Below, piece after piece: positions 60,943 to 64,000 of a stretch of 64,000 nt of DNA (its first letter is position 1; each line of letters starts with the position of its first letter). Under the pieces are notes generated by a model. The model was not told the DNA's origin. It did not search any database and saw only the letters and a program-made list of their open reading frames with translations. A program made the position numbers and the translations under genes. Source of the stretch: PHAA01 sp964457945 (GTDB lineage: Bacteria; Bacillota; Syntrophomonadia; Syntrophomonadales; Syntrophomonadaceae); assembly GCA_964457945.1 (NCBI GenBank), contig CAYWFX010000004.1, forward strand, positions 62,001-126,000. Direction: 5' to 3'.

Positions 60943-62985
60943 TTGAAAATGGATATGTCACAGTATCTAGACGTGTTCCTGGAGGAAAGCAAGGAGCATT
61001 TGGGGAGCCTGAATGCAAAGCTATTGGATCTAGAAAAAGACCCCTCTGATTCATCAGGATTAAATGAAATTTTTCGTGCAGCCCACACCTTGAAGGGAAT
61101 GTCATCGACTATGGGTTTTGATGATGTAGCGGATTTAACCCATCATATGGAGAATGTACTGGCGGATATAAAAGAGGGAAAACTAAAAGTTAATCCTCGG
61201 GTAGTTGATACACTATTTCAGTGTTTTGATAGACTACAGTTGATGGTAGATAATATTGAAAATTCCGGTAAGGGTATGATGGACAATACTGATCTAATAT
61301 CCATTTTAGGGAATATTAAGTCGGGTAATTTTGAAGCGGCTGCAGTTGCTGAGAGAGAGCTGTTAGTTGAATCTAATCAAAAGAATCCTTCCTTGCCAGG
61401 GTTGGAAAATGAGGGTCACTCATTCATTTTTAATGATTATGATATAGCGGTATTCAAGGAAGCGATAAGCCAGGAATTTCTGGTTCAATACCTCAAGGTT
61501 GAGGTAGAACAAGCCTGCATTATGAAAGCGGTCCGCGCTTATATGGTTTTCAAGGCATTAGAAGAAGACGGAGAGATAGTAAAATCAATACCTTCGGCTC
61601 AGGATTTAGATGAAGGTAAATTTGAAGGAACTTTTGAAATGGTTTACCTGACCAAGAATGATATAAACACAGTTTTGGAAGCGGTTAACCACATATCTGA
61701 GGTTATAGTAATTGAGATCAAAGAATTGAATCTTGACTCGGCTCCAGCTGAAAAGCAATCTGTGCAACCGGCTCAAAATACGGAGGAAATTCGGGGGAAC
61801 TCGGCGGAGCTTAATTCTAATAAGGTTCAGACTCATAAGGTTAAACAGACTGTTCGGGTTGACATTGACCGTCTGGATCAGCTCATGAACCTGGTGGGAG
61901 AGTTAGTAATGCACAAGGGGCGCCTGGAGCAAATTGGAGCGACCCAAAAGGTATCCGACTTAAATGAGACCATTGAACAGATAGATCGTATAAGCACAGA
62001 TTTACAATCGGTGGTCATGAAAGTTAGAATGGTTCCGATTGAACAGGTTTTCAACCGTTTTCCGCGTATGGTTCGGGATTTAGCCAAAGATCTAGGCAAA
62101 GAAGTGGATTTCCTAATTGAGGGTAAAGAAACGGAGTTAGATAGAACTGTTATTGATGAAATTGGAGATCCCTTAGTGCATCTGTTGAGAAATGCCCTGG
62201 ATCACGGCTTGGAATCTTCCCAAGAAAGAGTAAGCAAAGGGAAACCAGTACAAGGTAACGTAGTTCTGCGGGCCAGGCATGAAGGCAATAACATCTATAT
62301 CGAAGTGGAAGATGATGGCGGCGGCATAGATGTACATAGCATAATAAATAAGGCGGTTGAAAAAGGGATGATAAGCGCCAAAGAAGCGGAACAGCTTAGT
62401 AAGGAAGAGGCCATTGATCTTTTATTTGCCTCTGGTTTTAGCACTGCCCAAAATGTCACGGATGTTTCCGGTAGGGGTGTGGGTTTAGATGTGGTTAAAA
62501 CCAAGATTGAATCACTAAGCGGAGAGATTTTTGTTGACTCCAAGCCGGGTTTGGGAACACGTTTCAGGATTAAGTTGCCTTTGACCTTAGCTATAATACA
62601 AGCCCTGATGGTGGCAGTCAAGGATGAGATATATGCTATCCCACTTAGTTCTGTTGATGAAACAACTCTAATAAGCAATGAAGAGATTAAAATGATTCAG
62701 AAACAAGAGGTAATAATGCTCCGGGGCAATGTGCTGCCGCTTTACCGCCTTACCCAGCTGATTAATGTACCAGGTGATTTCGATGGGGATGAGGAAATGT
62801 ATGTGGTAGTGGTACGCAAAGGCGATAGGCAAATAGGACTGGTGGTAGATACTTTAATTGGTCAACAGGAGATTGTCATTAAGTCTTTGGGACGATTATT
62901 GCTTGGAATATCCGGTATTGCAGGAGCTATTGTGGCCGGAGATGGAAACGTTCGTCTTATACTTGATTTGAACACGCTTTTCTAA
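60943..62985 (+). CDS. cheA: Chemotaxis histidine kinase CheA
   Basis: The 680-residue kinase has P1 Hpt with His48 (FRAAHTLKGMSSTMGF), a P2-like CheY-binding region (about 140-265), P3 dimerisation (VDIDRLDQLMNLVGELVMHKGR region), P4 ATPase (N box HLLRNALDHGLE, G1 VEDDGGGID, G2 GRGVGLDVV) and P5 CheW-like (ALMVAVKDEIYAIPLSSV). It phosphorylates CheY and CheB. The TTG start has a perfect AAGGAGGTGATG 7 bp upstream. Confidence 0.97.
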   Translation: MKMDMSQYLDVFLEESKEHLGSLNAKLLDLEKDPSDSSGLNEIFRAAHTLKGMSSTMGFDDVADLTHHMENVLADIKEGKLKVNPRVVDTLFQCFDRLQLMVDNIENSGKGMMDNTDLISILGNIKSGNFEAAAVAERELLVESNQKNPSLPGLENEGHSFIFNDYDIAVFKEAISQEFLVQYLKVEVEQACIMKAVRAYMVFKALEEDGEIVKSIPSAQDLDEGKFEGTFEMVYLTKNDINTVLEAVNHISEVIVIEIKELNLDSAPAEKQSVQPAQNTEEIRGNSAELNSNKVQTHKVKQTVRVDIDRLDQLMNLVGELVMHKGRLEQIGATQKVSDLNETIEQIDRISTDLQSVVMKVRMVPIEQVFNRFPRMVRDLAKDLGKEVDFLIEGKETELDRTVIDEIGDPLVHLLRNALDHGLESSQERVSKGKPVQGNVVLRARHEGNNIYIEVEDDGGGIDVHSIINKAVEKGMISAKEAEQLSKEEAIDLLFASGFSTAQNVTDVSGRGVGLDVVKTKIESLSGEIFVDSKPGLGTRFRIKLPLTLAIIQALMVAVKDEIYAIPLSSVDETTLISNEEIKMIQKQEVIMLRGNVLPLYRLTQLINVPGDFDGDEEMYVVVVRKGDRQIGLVVDTLIGQQEIVIKSLGRLLLGISGIAGAIVAGDGNVRLILDLNTLF

Positions 62986-62999
62986 ATGGAGGTGAAAAA

Positions 63000-63473
63000 A
63001 TGGATAGTACCATAAATATTAATCAAGATGCAGAGACAAGTGCAGATAAAATTCAGGTGGTAGCTTTTCAATTAGGGAATGAAGAATATGCAGTAGATAT
63101 ACTGAAGGTACAGGAAATTAATCGTTTGATGAGGATAACCAGGGTACCCAGAGCAGGTGCGTTTATTGAAGGTGTGGTAAACCTGCGGGGTAATATCATC
63201 CCGGTGATTAATCTGCATAAGAAATTCAACCTGGATCCTGCTGGGGAAGCTGATGACAAACGGATAATCGTATTTCAATTTGATGAAGTAAAAGCTGGCA
63301 TTATTGTCGATAAAGTTTCCGAAGTCCTAGAAATAAACGCTAACAATATTGAAGAAACCGCTAAAGTATATACTTCTATTGATGCAGAGATCATTAAAGG
63401 GGTTGCCAAAGTGGATGACCGCTTACTAATATTATTAGATTTGCAAAAACTTCTGGGGATAGAGGTAATTTAG
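63000..63473 (+). CDS. cheW: Chemotaxis coupling protein CheW
   Basis: The 157-residue protein is a single CheW domain. It has QVVAFQLGNEEYAVDILKVQ, the EINRLMRITRVPRAGAFIEG segment and VVNLRGNIIPVINL, which together are the family signature. It links receptors to CheA. The ATG has GGAGGTG upstream, 14 bp after cheA. The N-terminal 18 residues are variable. Confidence 0.97.
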   Translation: MDSTININQDAETSADKIQVVAFQLGNEEYAVDILKVQEINRLMRITRVPRAGAFIEGVVNLRGNIIPVINLHKKFNLDPAGEADDKRIIVFQFDEVKAGIIVDKVSEVLEINANNIEETAKVYTSIDAEIIKGVAKVDDRLLILLDLQKLLGIEVI

Positions 63474-63488
63474 GGATGAGGTGAGTTC

Positions 63489-64000
63489 TTGGTGGATAAT
63501 TTCGAAAAACTATCAATCGTGCAGCTTGATGCCCTGAGGGAAATCGGCAATATTGGTGCCGGTAATGCTGCTACGGCCCTGGCCAAACTTATCAATTCCA
63601 GAATTGACATGAATGTACCCCAGGTTAGTATTCTGCCGTTTGCGGAAGTCCCGGATTTGATTGGGGGCGCTGATATTCCCGTGGTAGGACTCTATCTAAA
63701 GGTTTCGGGTGATGCTCCAGCTAGTATACTGTTCATCCTGCCAATCGAAAGGGCGGCAGCACTGGTGGATTTACTTATGGGATGGGAAATTGGCACTACT
63801 AATCATGAAGGATTCTCTGATATGGACATCTCCGCCCTTATGGAAATTGGGAATATTCTTGCTGCTACCTATCTGAGCTCTTTAGAAATGTTTACGGATT
63901 TGAGGTTTATACCATCCGTTCCGGCTTTAGGCATGGATATGGCAGGAGCTTTGCTTAATGCTGTCCTTGCCGAACTGGGCGACGTTGCCGATCATGTTCT
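63489..64000 (+). CDS. cheC: CheY-P phosphatase CheC (truncated by the window end)
   Basis: About 170 codons are visible and the frame stays open to the window edge. Both CheC phosphatase sites are present: ALREIGNIGAGNAATAL (Glu-x-x-Asn, near residue 17) and LMEIGNILAATYLSSL (near 118). CheC lowers CheY-P and, with CheD, tunes receptor adaptation. TTG 63489 has GAGGTG 5 bp upstream; GTG 63492 is equally possible. A cheD gene would be expected next, outside the window. Confidence 0.93.
   Translation, partial: MVDNFEKLSIVQLDALREIGNIGAGNAATALAKLINSRIDMNVPQVSILPFAEVPDLIGGADIPVVGLYLKVSGDAPASILFILPIERAAALVDLLMGWEIGTTNHEGFSDMDISALMEIGNILAATYLSSLEMFTDLRFIPSVPALGMDMAGALLNAVLAELGDVADHV

Noticed and set aside
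1..64000. CRISPR array, tRNA/rRNA, prophage, intact insertion sequence or defence island
   Set aside because: No regular repeat-spacer pattern, cloverleaf, transposase, integrase (other than XerC) or phage structural gene was seen; the window is mainly conserved core genes.

Overview
The window reads as chromosome of an endospore-forming, flagellated, low- to mid-GC Firmicute (Clostridia). The evidence is spoIIGA-sigE-sigG beside ftsAZ, a MurE with the DNPR motif of meso-diaminopimelate enzymes, and the Bacillus-like order topA-trmFO-xerC-hslVU-codY-fla/che. Gene content and style resemble Syntrophomonas; that genus name is a guess from memory, not a search result. All genes are on the + strand except one small ORF near 26.0 kb.

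Region 1 (1-1.2 kb): the last codons of a probable phenylacetate-CoA ligase, a double-ACT-domain protein, then about 720 bp without a gene that holds several strong RNA-type folds, a terminator, a nested-hairpin element and a three-copy MraZ-type operator. Region 2 (1.2-15.7 kb): the division/cell-wall (dcw) cluster mraZ-rsmH-ftsL-PBP-murE-murF-mraY-murD-ftsW-murG-murC-murA, with no murB and with a REP/RAYT-like palindrome between murG and murC. It ends at a terminator whose loop holds the murA stop codon.

Region 3 (15.7-21.4 kb): a tandem duplication of ftsQ-DUF881-sbp in which the first ftsQ has collapsed to a remnant of about 170 bp, followed by ftsA (apparently starting at AUU) and ftsZ with two terminators. 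Region 4 (21.5-24.4 kb): spoIIGA, sigE, sigG and a 47-codon membrane-peptide gene. Region 5 (24.4-34.6 kb): a solitary beta-class DNA methyltransferase, a 56-aa membrane protein on the - strand, then dprA, topA, trmFO, xerC, hslV, hslU, codY.

Region 6 (34.6-64 kb): an AT-rich control region of about 690 bp with two long palindromes, then one long flagellar/chemotaxis operon: flgB, flgC, fliE, fliF-J, a MotE-like gene, fliK, flgD, a TIGR02530-type gene, an unusually large hook gene, flbD, fliL, fliM, fliY, cheY, fliO-R, flhB, flhA, flhF, flhG, a PilZ gene, cheB, cheA, cheW and a truncated cheC. The genes would build the basal body, export gate, hook and switch and wire them to CheA-CheY signalling, with FliY and CheC as two potential CheY-P phosphatases. 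motA/motB, cheR, receptors and flagellin are not in the window.

No tRNA, rRNA, CRISPR array, intact insertion sequence or prophage was seen. The most unusual items are the ftsQ-unit duplication with its relic gene, the AUU start of ftsA, the repeat-expanded hook protein, the structured upstream region of mraZ, and the two small membrane-protein genes.
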